In this document: positions 1 to 9,018 of the stretch, piece after piece
How positions within the stretch are numbered: position 1 is the first letter of the stretch
How the letters are laid out: each line of letters begins with the position of its first letter
NCBI GenBank assembly: GCA_009843505.1
Contig: VYDI01000021.1
Location: 1-64,000, forward strand
Reading direction: 5' to 3'
Origin: Holophagales bacterium
GTDB lineage: Bacteria; Acidobacteriota; Thermoanaerobaculia; Multivoradales; Multivoraceae
DNA length: 64,000 bases
The notes under the pieces: generated by a model
Told to the model about the DNA's origin: nothing
What the model saw: the letters and a program-made list of their open reading frames with translations, nothing else
Databases searched by the model: none
Translations under genes and position numbers: made by a program

Positions 1-15
1 CACTGGCAGAACGGA

Positions 16-48
16 AAAAGGGGCCTGGCCGAGGGCCGGTTCCCTTTT
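16..48. terminator. Strong inverted repeat, likely bidirectional terminator
   Basis: A near-continuous 15-pair stem (bases 16-30 against 34-48) with one mismatch, two G-T wobbles and a GAG loop. The stem begins with AAAA-GGG and ends with CCC-TTTT, so either strand gives a GC hairpin followed by a T run. It lies about 200 bases downstream of the Fic stop and could end the minus-strand operon, or a gene lying left of the window. A second, smaller hairpin (TCTCCC / GGGAGA, GATT loop) sits at 72-87. I see no gene in bases 1-255. Confidence 0.5.
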
Positions 49-255
49 AGAAGAGAACCGAGGGCCACGCATCTCCCGATTGGGAGACAGAGAAGCCCGG
101 CTCAGGAGGGGACATCACCCCTCGTCCGCAGACAGGAGAAACAACCGGGACGCCACCCGTTTTGTAGGTTCTGAAGGTCCGAATCTCGGCGGATTCCGGC
201 CCTTCGTCTTCAGGCGGGAATCAGGCGGCGGATCCGGCGCCCAAGCCGGGGAGCG

Positions 256-1245
256 TCAGATCGCGGCTTCGCCGTCCGGCGGGCAGTACTCGTCGCCGAT
301 CGTCCGTCCGCCGTTGCCGTTCGGACGCTCCAGCCTGCCCGCGAGCACCTGCCGGGCCAACTGGTTGGCGCTGATCATGGAAACCAGCGCAAGGCCTCCG
401 AGGTGGTCCGAAAGCGCCTTGACGTCGCCGCCGTCGGCCATCTCCAGGGCATTCACGTAGGCCGGCTTCCCTTCGGCGGTAATCACCGGCGGCGGCAGGG
501 AGCGCTTCAGGTAGGCCCAGGCCATGAGCAATCGGGATACCCGCCCGTTGCCGTCCTGAAACGGGTGGGTTCGCACGAAGCGGTGGTGCAGCCAGGCAGC
601 TTCCACGTTGACCGGATAGTCGCCTTCGAACACGCCCCGACACAGAGCAAAGAAACGGTCCATCTCGGCCTGGACGTGTTCCGGCGGGCAGTACTCGTGG
701 ACCTTCCCGTCGGCACGTCTCGGATTGTTGGGTTGCGTCTTCCAGCGCCCCTTCGTGCGGAACGGCACGGCGACGCGGCGGCCGTCGAGGTCCAGACCCG
801 TGACCGTCTCCTGGTGACGTACCAGCAGTTGGTGCCAGCTCTTCACCATGTGCTCCGAGAGCGGACGTCCGCTTGCCACGTCTTCGAAGACCATGTCGTA
901 GGCCGCCTCCTGGTCCTCAAGCAGACCGCGGATCGCCTCGTCTTCGAGCCCTTCGAGGGTGTGCGCGCCCATGACGCCGGCGAACCCCTCCGCGACCAAC
1001 TGCTCGGTCACACCTCGGCGGAGCGTGTAGAGCCCCTCGATCTGGCCGGTCTCGATGGCGAACGCCCGCACTCGCTCGCGCAGCCATGACTGCATGAAGC
1101 GCTCCTTGGCGGCGTCCCGCTTGAGCGCGTCGAGGTGCGCGGTCCAGGCCGCCTCCTGCTCCGCCTGTCCCGGCAACGCCCAGGAGGCGGCACCGGCGGG
1201 CATTCCCTCAAGCGGCCTCCAACGCCAGCGCTCGTCGGCGGTCAT
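256..1245 (-). CDS. Fic family AMP-transferase with N-terminal autoinhibitory motif
   Basis: Fic proteins usually transfer AMP from ATP to a hydroxyl side chain of a target protein. The core motif HPFQDGNGR (residues 227-235) is complete, with catalytic His227 and the phosphate-binding Gly-Asn-Gly-Arg loop. Residues 66-71 (TGQIEG) fit the inhibitory-helix signature [ST]xxxE[GN] placed N-terminal to the core, so this is a class II, self-inhibited Fic with Glu70 as the likely blocking residue. The length (329 aa) is normal for stand-alone bacterial Fic proteins with a small N-terminal domain. It is the last gene of a minus-strand operon, 24 bases after the NCS2 permease stop. The target is unknown; no antitoxin gene is needed or seen because the inhibitor is built in. 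Confidence 0.92.
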   Translation of the reverse strand: MTADERWRWRPLEGMPAGAASWALPGQAEQEAAWTAHLDALKRDAAKERFMQSWLRERVRAFAIETGQIEGLYTLRRGVTEQLVAEGFAGVMGAHTLEGLEDEAIRGLLEDQEAAYDMVFEDVASGRPLSEHMVKSWHQLLVRHQETVTGLDLDGRRVAVPFRTKGRWKTQPNNPRRADGKVHEYCPPEHVQAEMDRFFALCRGVFEGDYPVNVEAAWLHHRFVRTHPFQDGNGRVSRLLMAWAYLKRSLPPPVITAEGKPAYVNALEMADGGDVKALSDHLGGLALVSMISANQLARQVLAGRLERPNGNGGRTIGDEYCPPDGEAAI

Positions 1246-1269
1246 CGCCTGATTGTAGTGGCGGCGCAG

Positions 1270-3018
1270 CTACGTTGCCGTCACCCGAACCGTGACCACG
1301 TCGGTGTCGTGGTACTGGTGGTGCCGCACGGACGACGCGTAGTGGCGCAGCAGTCGCAGTGAAACCTCTTCCTCCACCGGTCCGCCCGCCGCCGGCTCGC
1401 CGAGCACCGCCAGCTGGTCCTCGAGGTTCGTCGCGTCGGTCGCGGCGACGAACTCCAGCACCGCCTCTTCCGCGTCCCCGTGCCCGATCAGCAGGAGGTC
1501 CCGCTCATCGTCGTCCGGTCGCTGGTCGTCCTTCTGGATCAGCAGCAGGAGGGTCTCCTCGCCGACCGCCCGGACCCGCTCGACCATCTCCCCGGACCAT
1601 CGACCGCGCTTGCCGACGCCGGCCAGAAAGGCGTCGACCTTCCGATACGCATCGGCGTTGAGCGGGACCCTGAGGCGTCGGCGGCGCGGTCCCGTCAGCT
1701 CCTCGAACAGGGTCAGCGCGATCACGATCGCTCCCCCGACCGTCATGCCGTTGCCGAGCAGCTCGCTCCACGACCCCTGAAAGTACTCCGGAAAGATCCA
1801 GTCGAGCTGAAACGCGACCCCGAGCCAGAACGCCACGCCCACGATGAGACCCCGCCGGTAGTCGAGGCCTTCGTGCATGAGGATCTTGACGCCGAAGATG
1901 AAGAGAAGCGCGACGAGCACGAGGTAGTAGGCGGCCACCACCGGGCCCGGGATCGCGATGAGAGCCGCCATGAACTTCGGGATGAAGGCGAGCCCGACGA
2001 AGATGACGCCGACGAAGACGCCGACGGCACGCGCCGCCACGCCCGTGAGCTCGACGATCGCGATGCCCGTCGCGTACGTCGTGTTCGGCACTGTGCCCGC
2101 CAGGCCCGACAGCAGGTTGCCGACGCCATCGGCCGACATCGCGCCCTGAATCGAGCGGAAGTCAATCGCCCGCGGCGTGCGCCAGGATGCCCGCTGGATG
2201 GCGATGCTGTCGCCGAGCGTGTCCATGGCGCCGACCAGGGTCAGCATCACGAACGCCGGCAGGAGCGCCCAGAACTCGGGTCCGAAACCGAAATCGAACC
2301 CGGGATAGGCGAACCGCGGCAAGCCGATCCAGGCCGCTTCGCGCACGCCAGCCGTGTCGTAGATGCCGAAGGCCAGCCCGCCGATCGCGCAGCCGGTCAC
2401 GATGCCGATGGCAGGCGCCCACAACCGCCACGCACCGGACGAACGGAGCGCCATCAGGGTGATGACCAGCAGCGTGCCGCCCGCGACCGCCGGCGCGGCC
2501 GCCGGTGCCGCGCCTTCGGGCACGTCGGCCAGCTTGCGCAGGATGACCGGCGCCAGCGTTACCGGAATCAGCATGAGCACGGTGCCGGCGACCGTCGGCG
2601 TGAAGATCCTGCGCAGCAGGGACAGCTTGGCGGCGAGGACGAACTGGAACAGGGAGGAGATGACGACCAGCGTCGCCAGCAGGCTGGGCCCGCCCTGCTC
2701 CAGAGCCGCGATGCAGATGGCGATGAACGCGCTGCTGCTGCCCATGAGCAGCACATAGCGCGCGCCGATGCGCCCGACGCCCAGGGCCTGGACCACCGTG
2801 GTGATCCCGCTGATGCCCAGCGCGGCCCCGACCGCCCAGGAGAGGTAGGCGTCGCTTTCGCCCGCAAGGGTGATCATGATCGTCGGGCCGAGCACGATAC
2901 TCGGGACGGCCAGCATCGCCAACTGCACCCCGAGCCCAAGGCCGAGCGCTCGCGGAGGCTTCTCGTCGGGTTCGAACCGAACGTGCCGCCGCTCTTCCGT
3001 CTGTTGGGTGGACGCCAT
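1270..3018 (-). CDS. NCS2-family (xanthine/uracil-type) permease with C-terminal cytosolic domain
   Basis: An inner-membrane nucleobase or vitamin transporter. Residues about 25-440 hold the alternating hydrophobic segments of the NCS2 fold; a hallmark is the GTVPNTTYATG stretch in the region that normally carries the substrate loop. From about residue 445 a soluble tail of some 135 residues follows (begins near RRRRLRVPLN, contains VGEETLLLL and ends HYASSVRHHQYHDTDVVTV). Such tails are absent from classic UraA or XanP. Its arrangement resembles an RsbW-like GHKL fold with a degraded ATP site, but that is only a resemblance. It sits 7 bases downstream of the ABC exporter pair and 24 bases upstream of Fic. 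The substrate cannot be read from sequence. Confidence 0.85.
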   Translation of the reverse strand: MASTQQTEERRHVRFEPDEKPPRALGLGLGVQLAMLAVPSIVLGPTIMITLAGESDAYLSWAVGAALGISGITTVVQALGVGRIGARYVLLMGSSSAFIAICIAALEQGGPSLLATLVVISSLFQFVLAAKLSLLRRIFTPTVAGTVLMLIPVTLAPVILRKLADVPEGAAPAAAPAVAGGTLLVITLMALRSSGAWRLWAPAIGIVTGCAIGGLAFGIYDTAGVREAAWIGLPRFAYPGFDFGFGPEFWALLPAFVMLTLVGAMDTLGDSIAIQRASWRTPRAIDFRSIQGAMSADGVGNLLSGLAGTVPNTTYATGIAIVELTGVAARAVGVFVGVIFVGLAFIPKFMAALIAIPGPVVAAYYLVLVALLFIFGVKILMHEGLDYRRGLIVGVAFWLGVAFQLDWIFPEYFQGSWSELLGNGMTVGGAIVIALTLFEELTGPRRRRLRVPLNADAYRKVDAFLAGVGKRGRWSGEMVERVRAVGEETLLLLIQKDDQRPDDDERDLLLIGHGDAEEAVLEFVAATDATNLEDQLAVLGEPAAGGPVEEEVSLRLLRHYASSVRHHQYHDTDVVTVRVTAT

Positions 3019-3025
3019 CGGAGGG

Positions 3026-4894
3026 CTACGCCGCCGTTTCCTGCTGTGCGTACTGCAACTGGTAGAGGCGCCAGTAGACGCCGCGGCGCTGCAGGAGTTC
3101 GTCGTGGGTGCCGTGCTCGCAGATGGCGCCGTGGTGGAAGACGTAGATGCGGTCGACGTCCTTGATCGTCGACAGGCGGTGAGCGACGACGATCGAGGTC
3201 TTGCCGGCCATCAGGTGGTGGAGGGCGTCCTGGATCAGGGCCTCGGTCTCGGTGTCGACACTGGAGGTGGCTTCGTCGAGGAGCAGGAGCTGCGGTTCGC
3301 GGGCGAGGGCGCGGGCAAAGGAGAGCAGTTGACGCTGTCCGGTCGAGAAGTTGACGCCACGCTCGCTGACCTTGTGCGCCCAGCCGTTCGGCAGCCGCTC
3401 GATCAGATCGTCGACGTGGGTGGCGCGCGCCGCCTCGTCGACCACGTCGTCGGCGACGTCGCGGCCGAGGACGATGTTGTAGCGCAGGTCGCCGTCGAAC
3501 AGGAAGACGTCCTGAAGCACGAAGGCCATCCGCCGTCGCAGGTCGGGCTTCGGGATGTCCCGGATGTCCTTGCCGTCGACCCGGATCGATCCCTCCTGCA
3601 GCTCGTAGAGACGCGCCAGCAGCTTCAGCGTCGTCGTCTTGCCGGAGCCGGTGTGGCCGACGATCGCCACCCGCTCGCCGGCCGCGACCCGGAAGGAGAC
3701 GTCGCGCAGCACCGTCTCCGCGCCGTAGGCGAACGTCACGCCGTCGAACTCGACCTCGGAGCCGACCGGCGCCGGCCCCGGGACGGCCGCTGCGGCGCTC
3801 GCGGGCGCCTCCACCCTGCCCTCTGGCTCCCGGGGCTCGTCCAGGAGCTGGAACACGCGCTCGGCGCTCGCCATGGACGACTGCATCACCGAGTACTTCG
3901 CCGACAGGTCCATCAGCGGCCGGAAGAACCGGCTCATGTAGTCGGAGAACACGTAGATCGTGCCGAGGGTGACCTCGCCCAGACCGACCATCTGCGCGCC
4001 GTACCAGAAGATGAGCGCGCGGGTCAGGTTCGTCGCCAGGTCGACGGTCGAGAACAGCAGCGCGTCGTAACGGATCGAGCGCAACCAGGAGTCCCGGTGG
4101 GAGGCGTTCTCGCGCCTGAAGTCCTCGAAGTTGCGCCGTTCGCGCGCGAACAACTGGACCACCTTCATGCCGGAGATCGTCTCCTGCAGGTGGGCGTTGA
4201 GGCGCGCGATCTTGACCCGCACTTCCCGGTAGGCCTCGCGCACCTTGTAGCGGAAGATCGCCGCCGCGATGCCCAGAACCGGCACCAGGGCCAGCGCCGC
4301 CAGCGCCAGCCGCGGGTCGATCGCGAACAGCATGGTCAGGATGACGACCATGACGAACACGTCGGCCACCATCGCGATGACGCCCGCCGAGAACATCTCC
4401 GCCAGGTGCTCCAGGTCGTTCGTGAGCCGCGTCACGAGGCGGCCGACCGGGTAGCGGTCGAAGAAGCGCATCGGCAGCCGCTGGACGTGATCGAACAGCG
4501 TCCTGCGGACGTCCCGGACCGTGCGCTGTCCGAGCGAGATCATCGAGAAGGCGCGCAGCCAGTCGACGATCAACGTGGCGACCGAGATGACGAACACCAG
4601 CCCGAACATCCAGGCCAGCGGCCCGAGTCCCAGGCGCGGCACCACGAAGGGCGCCATCCACCCCACTTCCGTCGTCGTCACCCCCTCGGTCAGGTAGTTC
4701 AGCGCAGCGCCGACGACCAGCGCCGGCATCAGTTCGAGGAGGGCGCGCGGCGGGATCATGGCGAAGTTGAACGCGATCCAGCCGCGGTAGGGCCGCATGA
4801 ACGGCCACAGCCGCTTGATCAGCTCCGTGTCGTAGACCTTGCCCAGGTCCCGCTCGCGGCCGAGCTGGGCAGACTCGCTCCGTTCCTCGCTCAC
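3026..4894 (-). CDS. ABC exporter half-transporter, subunit with canonical Walker B
   Basis: A type IV (MdlB/MsbA-like) ABC exporter half: six-helix transmembrane domain in about residues 30-340, nucleotide-binding domain in about 370-610. The NBD shows Walker A GHTGSGKTT (near 412), Walker B LLLLDEATSSVD with the catalytic Glu (near 538) and the H-loop VAHRLST. The ABC signature is altered: FSTGQ replaces LSGGQ (near 516). Its start overlaps the end of the upstream half-transporter by 4 bases, so the two are translationally coupled. The altered signature complements the defective Walker B of the partner, the arrangement of heterodimeric exporters such as TM287/288 with one degenerate and one hydrolytic ATP site. 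The substrate is unknown. Confidence 0.93.
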   Translation of the reverse strand: MSEERSESAQLGRERDLGKVYDTELIKRLWPFMRPYRGWIAFNFAMIPPRALLELMPALVVGAALNYLTEGVTTTEVGWMAPFVVPRLGLGPLAWMFGLVFVISVATLIVDWLRAFSMISLGQRTVRDVRRTLFDHVQRLPMRFFDRYPVGRLVTRLTNDLEHLAEMFSAGVIAMVADVFVMVVILTMLFAIDPRLALAALALVPVLGIAAAIFRYKVREAYREVRVKIARLNAHLQETISGMKVVQLFARERRNFEDFRRENASHRDSWLRSIRYDALLFSTVDLATNLTRALIFWYGAQMVGLGEVTLGTIYVFSDYMSRFFRPLMDLSAKYSVMQSSMASAERVFQLLDEPREPEGRVEAPASAAAAVPGPAPVGSEVEFDGVTFAYGAETVLRDVSFRVAAGERVAIVGHTGSGKTTTLKLLARLYELQEGSIRVDGKDIRDIPKPDLRRRMAFVLQDVFLFDGDLRYNIVLGRDVADDVVDEAARATHVDDLIERLPNGWAHKVSERGVNFSTGQRQLLSFARALAREPQLLLLDEATSSVDTETEALIQDALHHLMAGKTSIVVAHRLSTIKDVDRIYVFHHGAICEHGTHDELLQRRGVYWRLYQLQYAQQETAA

Positions 4895-6741
4895 GACGGC
4901 TCCCCCAAGGGCAACCGCTGCTGCCCCGGAGCGGCCGCGGCCTCGACCCGACCGGCCGGCTCCGGCACCGCCACACCGCCATCGCCGAGCTCGAGCTCCG
5001 ACAGCAGCTCCTGGCGATGGTGCAGGCGGGCATAGAAGCCGCCGAGCTCGACGAGGTCGCGGTGCGTGCCGCGTTCCGTGATCCGGCCATTCTCGAGCAC
5101 GACGATCTGATCCGCGTGCCGCACGGCCGAGATCCGGTGCGCAACGATGAAGCAGGTGCGGCCGCGCCGCCGGCCCTCGAGGTCGCCGAGGATCGCCTCC
5201 TCGGTACCGTGGTCGACGCTCGAGAGGGAGTCGTCAAGAATGAGGATGGACGGACGCAGGATCATCGCCCGCGCCAGGGCGACGCGCTGGCGCTGGCCGC
5301 CCGACAGGGTGACCCCGCGTTCGCCGACGACGGTGTCGAAGCCGTCCTCGAACTCCTCGATCTCCCGTTCGACCTGGGCCCGGGCGGCCGCCCTCCTCAC
5401 CTCCGCAAGGTGAGCGTCGGGTACGCCGTAGCGGATGTTCTCGGCCACGGAGATCGAGAACAGGAAGCTGTCCTGCGGCACCATGGCGATGCTCGAACGC
5501 AGCAGGTGGACCGGCATCCGGTTGAGGTCCACCCCGTCGATCAGGATCGAACCGTCGTCGACCTCCAGCAGCCTCGGCACCAGGCTGACGAGGGTCGTCT
5601 TGCCGGAGCCGACGGGGCCCACGATGCCGACCGTGCTGCCCGCTTCAACGGTCAGATCGATTCCCTTGAGCGCCGGCACGTAACTGCCCGGATAGGCGAA
5701 CGTCAGGTTCCTGAACTCGACGCGCCCCTTGATCTCCGAGACGGCCGCAACGTCCTCGCGATCGCGGATCGACGGCACGATGTCCAGCACGGCGCCCAGC
5801 CGCTCCAGCGCCGCGAGGCCGCGCTGCGTGATCGACACGACGAAGCCCAGCATCATGGTCGGGAAGGTGAGCATGCCGATCAGGCCCCAGAACAGCCACA
5901 GATCCTCGGTGCCGAGCAGGCCGGTCTGTACCCGCTGGCCACCCAGCCACAGAACGACGGCCGCCGAGAGAGCCGGCACCAGGCTGACGCTGGCGAACAT
6001 CGTCGTCTGCATGACGCCGACCTTCATCATCCGCCGGAAGAGCTCCTGGTTCTGGTCCTCGAAGCGGTCGCGCTCCAGGTTGGACAGGTCGTAGGCCTTG
6101 ACCACCAGTGCACCCGAGGCGTTCTCCTGCACGACCGTCGAGACCTTGCCGAGCTGTTCCTGGCCGGCCAGGTTGGCCTGGAACATGTAGCGGCTGTAGT
6201 GACGGGTAATCAGGACGAAGAGCGGGAAGGGCCCCAGCGCACAGAGAGTCAGCATCGCGTCCACGGGCAGCAGCACGACCAGGGCGCCCGCGAACAGAAC
6301 CGGCGTCTGCAGCAGGTTCAGCAACCCCATCCCCAGGAACATCCGGATGCTGTTGATGTCGTTCACGGCCCGCGACATGAGATCGCCGGTGCGGTGAGCG
6401 AGGTAGAAGGACTGCGGCAGGCTCTGGAGATGGGCGAAGTAGTCGTTGCGGATGCGGAACTCGATCTGCCGGCCGATGTTGAACATCACGATGCGCGAGA
6501 ACAGCCGCGCCAGAGCCAGAAAGACCGAGGCGGCAACCAGCCAGAAGATCGCGCGCCCAACCGCGTCCGGGGCGTCTTCGAACGCGGCGACGATGTCCCG
6601 GATCGCCAGCGGGATGAGCTGAAAGAAGACCGCGTAGAGGAGGGTGAGGACCCCGCCCAGGACGTAGCCGCCGGGGGCCAGACGCATGTAGGCCAGCAGG
6701 CGTCGGAGCGGCTTGTCCGCCTGTGCCGAGGCACCCTCCAT
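4891..6741 (-). CDS. ABC exporter half-transporter, subunit with degenerate Walker B
   Basis: Partner of the gene at 3026-4894, with the same TMD-NBD order (616 aa). Walker A is GPVGSGKTT (near 377) and the signature is canonical LSGGQRQR (near 478), but Walker B reads LILDDSLSSVD, with Asp in place of the catalytic Glu (near 502). Its own ATP site should therefore bind but barely hydrolyse ATP, while its LSGGQ completes the active site of the partner. I place the start at the ATG at 6741; an in-frame TTG at 6759 would add six residues. First gene of the minus-strand operon; the 89-base gap to the divergent gene at 6831 must hold its promoter. Confidence 0.92.
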   Translation of the reverse strand: MEGASAQADKPLRRLLAYMRLAPGGYVLGGVLTLLYAVFFQLIPLAIRDIVAAFEDAPDAVGRAIFWLVAASVFLALARLFSRIVMFNIGRQIEFRIRNDYFAHLQSLPQSFYLAHRTGDLMSRAVNDINSIRMFLGMGLLNLLQTPVLFAGALVVLLPVDAMLTLCALGPFPLFVLITRHYSRYMFQANLAGQEQLGKVSTVVQENASGALVVKAYDLSNLERDRFEDQNQELFRRMMKVGVMQTTMFASVSLVPALSAAVVLWLGGQRVQTGLLGTEDLWLFWGLIGMLTFPTMMLGFVVSITQRGLAALERLGAVLDIVPSIRDREDVAAVSEIKGRVEFRNLTFAYPGSYVPALKGIDLTVEAGSTVGIVGPVGSGKTTLVSLVPRLLEVDDGSILIDGVDLNRMPVHLLRSSIAMVPQDSFLFSISVAENIRYGVPDAHLAEVRRAAARAQVEREIEEFEDGFDTVVGERGVTLSGGQRQRVALARAMILRPSILILDDSLSSVDHGTEEAILGDLEGRRRGRTCFIVAHRISAVRHADQIVVLENGRITERGTHRDLVELGGFYARLHHRQELLSELELGDGGVAVPEPAGRVEAAAAPGQQRLPLGEPS

Positions 6742-6830
6742 GGCGGGGGACCATAGCAACGAGGCAGCCCCAGCTGCCGCAGTTTGGGGTAGGCTGCCGC
6801 GGCTTTCTCCCGCTCCCAGCGCGCCACCAC

Positions 6831-7439
6831 ATGAAGCTCCACTGGTTCGTCTTCCTCACGCTGATCGGCATGTGCCTCGCCGTCGGCGCGGCGTTCCTCG
6901 CGCCCACGGAAGTGGTCCTGCAGGACGGCGCGACTGAACAGGTGGTGAGCAGCAGCGGCTTCGAGCACGACCGTTTCTCCACGATGCGCCAGGGCGGCCC
7001 GGGCGCCGAGCGTCACGCCACGACGCTGTGGATCGGCTGGGCTTTCGTCGTCTTCCAGGTGCTCTTCTTCGGCGGCTGCCTGGCGATGGGGATGGAAAGG
7101 CGCAAGGACGGAGGCGCCTCCCTGGGGCCGGCGAAGCAGCCGCTGGTCTTCGGCACCCTGGTGCTGGCGGCCATCTTCACGGCGCTCGTCTTCTCCTACC
7201 AGCGCTACGCCACTGAGGAGACCCACACCTTGTTCCTGGGCTTTCCCAGGCCCACGGCCTGGGTGTTCTACGCGGTGTGGCCGTTCCCGGTGTTCTTCAT
7301 GATCGTCTACATGCGGATCTTCGACCGCTGGTTCTTCACCGAGGAGGACGAGAAGAAGGTGGCGGAACTCGCGGCCGCGCAGCGCCAGAAGGAACTTGAA
7401 GCGGCCGGTGGCGACCCGGCGGAGGCAGGGGCCGACTGA
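6831..7439 (+). CDS. Four-helix membrane protein paired with the symporter
   Basis: 202 residues with hydrophobic segments near 5-24, 66-88, 103-124 and 144-165 and a charged C-terminal tail (EEDEKKVAELAAAQRQKELEA), probably a short helix in the cytoplasm. The start is the ATG of MKLHWFVF; upstream in-frame codons are Pro/Arg rich and unlikely to be coding. Its TGA stop overlaps the ATG of the sodium:solute symporter by one base (TGATG), so the two are coupled. Some SSS transporters need a small membrane subunit (the DUF4212 type, for example). The pairing suggests that role, but I do not recognise the family. Confidence 0.75.
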   Translation: MKLHWFVFLTLIGMCLAVGAAFLAPTEVVLQDGATEQVVSSSGFEHDRFSTMRQGGPGAERHATTLWIGWAFVVFQVLFFGGCLAMGMERRKDGGASLGPAKQPLVFGTLVLAAIFTALVFSYQRYATEETHTLFLGFPRPTAWVFYAVWPFPVFFMIVYMRIFDRWFFTEEDEKKVAELAAAQRQKELEAAGGDPAEAGAD

Positions 7440-8926
7440 TGGAAGAAAGTCGCAACGCGGTCGTCCTGACCTGCCTGGTCATCTATTTCGCGCTCTGCAT
7501 CGGCGTCGGAATCTGGGCGCTCAGGCGCACGAAGTCGACCCAGGACTTCTTCATGGCCGGGCGCGAGCTGGGCATCATCGTTACCGCCTTCGCCCTCTTC
7601 TCGAGCACGCTCTCGGGATTTGGCTTCGTCGGCGGCCCGGGCCTCGTCTACAGCCAGGGCATGACGTCCGTGTGGATGATCGTCTGCGGCACGGTAGCGA
7701 GCTGCTTCACGTTCTTCCTCGTCGCGAAGCGGCTGCGCATCTTCTCCGAGGTCTACCAGACGGTGTCGCTGCCCGACACCGTGGCGCTCCGCTACCAGAG
7801 CGAAACGAGCCGGTTCCTGACCGCCGTGGCGATCATCCTCGGGGTCGTGGGCTACCTGGCGGCGCAGATCATGGCGATGGCGGTCGTGCTCCAGGAGATC
7901 CTGAACAGCGTCGACTGGGTCCCGCACGTCAGCCTCGGCGCCGCGATGACGATCTCCGTCGCGGTCCTCGTCTTCTACTGCGTCACGGGCGGCATCATCG
8001 CCGGCGTCTACACCGATGTCGTGCAGGGCGCGGTGATGGCGATTGCCGGTGTGCTCGTCCTGATCGCGGCCATTCAGGCGGTCGACGGAGGCGTCGCCGG
8101 CGGCGCGATGACGGTCGTGAACGACGATCCGGAAGCGATCGGTCCCTGGGGCACCCTCGGCATCATGGGAGCGCTGTCCTACTACCTGCTGTTCGTGGTC
8201 GGCGCCTGCGGGCAACCCCACATCGTCACGAAGCTGATGATGAACAAGCGGATCCGCCAGTTCAAGCAGATCTTCCTGGTCAGCGCGATCGCCGGCACGC
8301 TGGCCGCGCTGCTCTGGATCGCGATCGGCTTCGCGATGCGCGCGCTCGTCGTCGGCGGCGACCACGCCGAGCTCGGCCAGCCCGACGACGCGGCCTACGC
8401 GTTCCTCCAGTCCTACGCTCACCCGATCCTCGCCGGCGTCGTCTTCGCCGGGCTGTTCGCCGCGATCATGTCGACCGCGGACGGCTTCCTGAACATCGGC
8501 GCCGCCGCGATCATCCACGACATTCCCAAGGCGCTCACCGGCAAGCCCATCAAGAGGGAGCTGTTCTGGGCTCGGGTGGCGACGCTCGTCCTGGCCGTCG
8601 GCGCGGCACTCTTCGTCAGCCTTTCGAAGGAGGACCTGGTCGCCCTGCTCGGCACCTTCGGCTGGGGCACGTTCGCCGCGGCTCTCGTGCCAACCGTGGC
8701 GATCGGGTTCAACTGGAAACGGGCGACGCCGCTGGCGGCGAACGTGGCGATCGTCTCGGGCCTGCTGGTCAACTTCGTCATCGAGATCGCGAAGATCCAG
8801 GTGCCCCACGGAATTCACGGCGGCGCCATCTCGCTCCTGCTGTCGCTGACCCTGTTCTTCGGCATCTCCCTGCTCTCGAAGCCGAAACCGTTGCCAGACG
8901 AGATCGAAGCGATCATCGACCTGTAA
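7439..8926 (+). CDS. Sodium:solute symporter (SSS family)
   Basis: 495 residues with about 13 predicted helices, the usual size for the SSS/PutP family of LeuT-fold Na+-coupled transporters. Typical features are the N-terminal RRTKSTQDFFMAGRELG loop after helix 1, the glycine-rich SSTLSGFGFVGGPGL segment in helix 2, and the FAGLFAAIMSTADGFLN helix. In PutP-type members the Ser/Thr residues of that helix help form the Na+ site. Translation is coupled to the small membrane protein just upstream. The substrate is undetermined; sugars, organic acids, amino acids and vitamins all occur in the family. A copy of the dispersed palindromic element lies 5 bases after its stop. Confidence 0.92.
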   Translation: MEESRNAVVLTCLVIYFALCIGVGIWALRRTKSTQDFFMAGRELGIIVTAFALFSSTLSGFGFVGGPGLVYSQGMTSVWMIVCGTVASCFTFFLVAKRLRIFSEVYQTVSLPDTVALRYQSETSRFLTAVAIILGVVGYLAAQIMAMAVVLQEILNSVDWVPHVSLGAAMTISVAVLVFYCVTGGIIAGVYTDVVQGAVMAIAGVLVLIAAIQAVDGGVAGGAMTVVNDDPEAIGPWGTLGIMGALSYYLLFVVGACGQPHIVTKLMMNKRIRQFKQIFLVSAIAGTLAALLWIAIGFAMRALVVGGDHAELGQPDDAAYAFLQSYAHPILAGVVFAGLFAAIMSTADGFLNIGAAAIIHDIPKALTGKPIKRELFWARVATLVLAVGAALFVSLSKEDLVALLGTFGWGTFAAALVPTVAIGFNWKRATPLAANVAIVSGLLVNFVIEIAKIQVPHGIHGGAISLLLSLTLFFGISLLSKPKPLPDEIEAIIDL

Positions 8927-8930
8927 ACGA

Positions 8931-8989
8931 CTGGGTGCGCCGGCGTCCCCGCCGGCATCCGCCGAAGGCGGCCAGCGGCCGGCGCCGCC
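8931..8989 (+). repeat. Dispersed two-hairpin element, copy A
   Basis: Begins CTGGGTGCGCCGGCG, then the first hairpin GCCGGC-GTCCCC-GCCGGC and a second CCGCC-GAA-GGCGG hairpin, then GGCCAGCGG. Five copies of the same core lie in this window (8931, 9988, 12209, 13332, 50108). This one fills the gap between the symporter stop and the MoxR gene. Confidence 0.75.
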
Positions 8990-9018
8990 TGCGATAGCCT
9001 GCCGCCGCCTCCACCGCC

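Noticed and set aside
256..1245. Fic toxin with separate antitoxin
   Set aside because: The inhibitory TGQIEG motif is inside the same protein and no small antitoxin gene flanks it.
2955..2985. tRNA-like T-loop sequence GGGTTCGAACC
   Set aside because: It lies inside the NCS2 coding sequence and no acceptor or anticodon arm can be formed.
5017..6756. Long plus-strand open frame opposite the ABC exporter, and other long antisense frames such as 1480-3165 and 2870-5035
   Set aside because: Composition is Arg/His/Asp rich with no domains; these are the usual high-GC shadows of the minus-strand genes, which carry full motifs.
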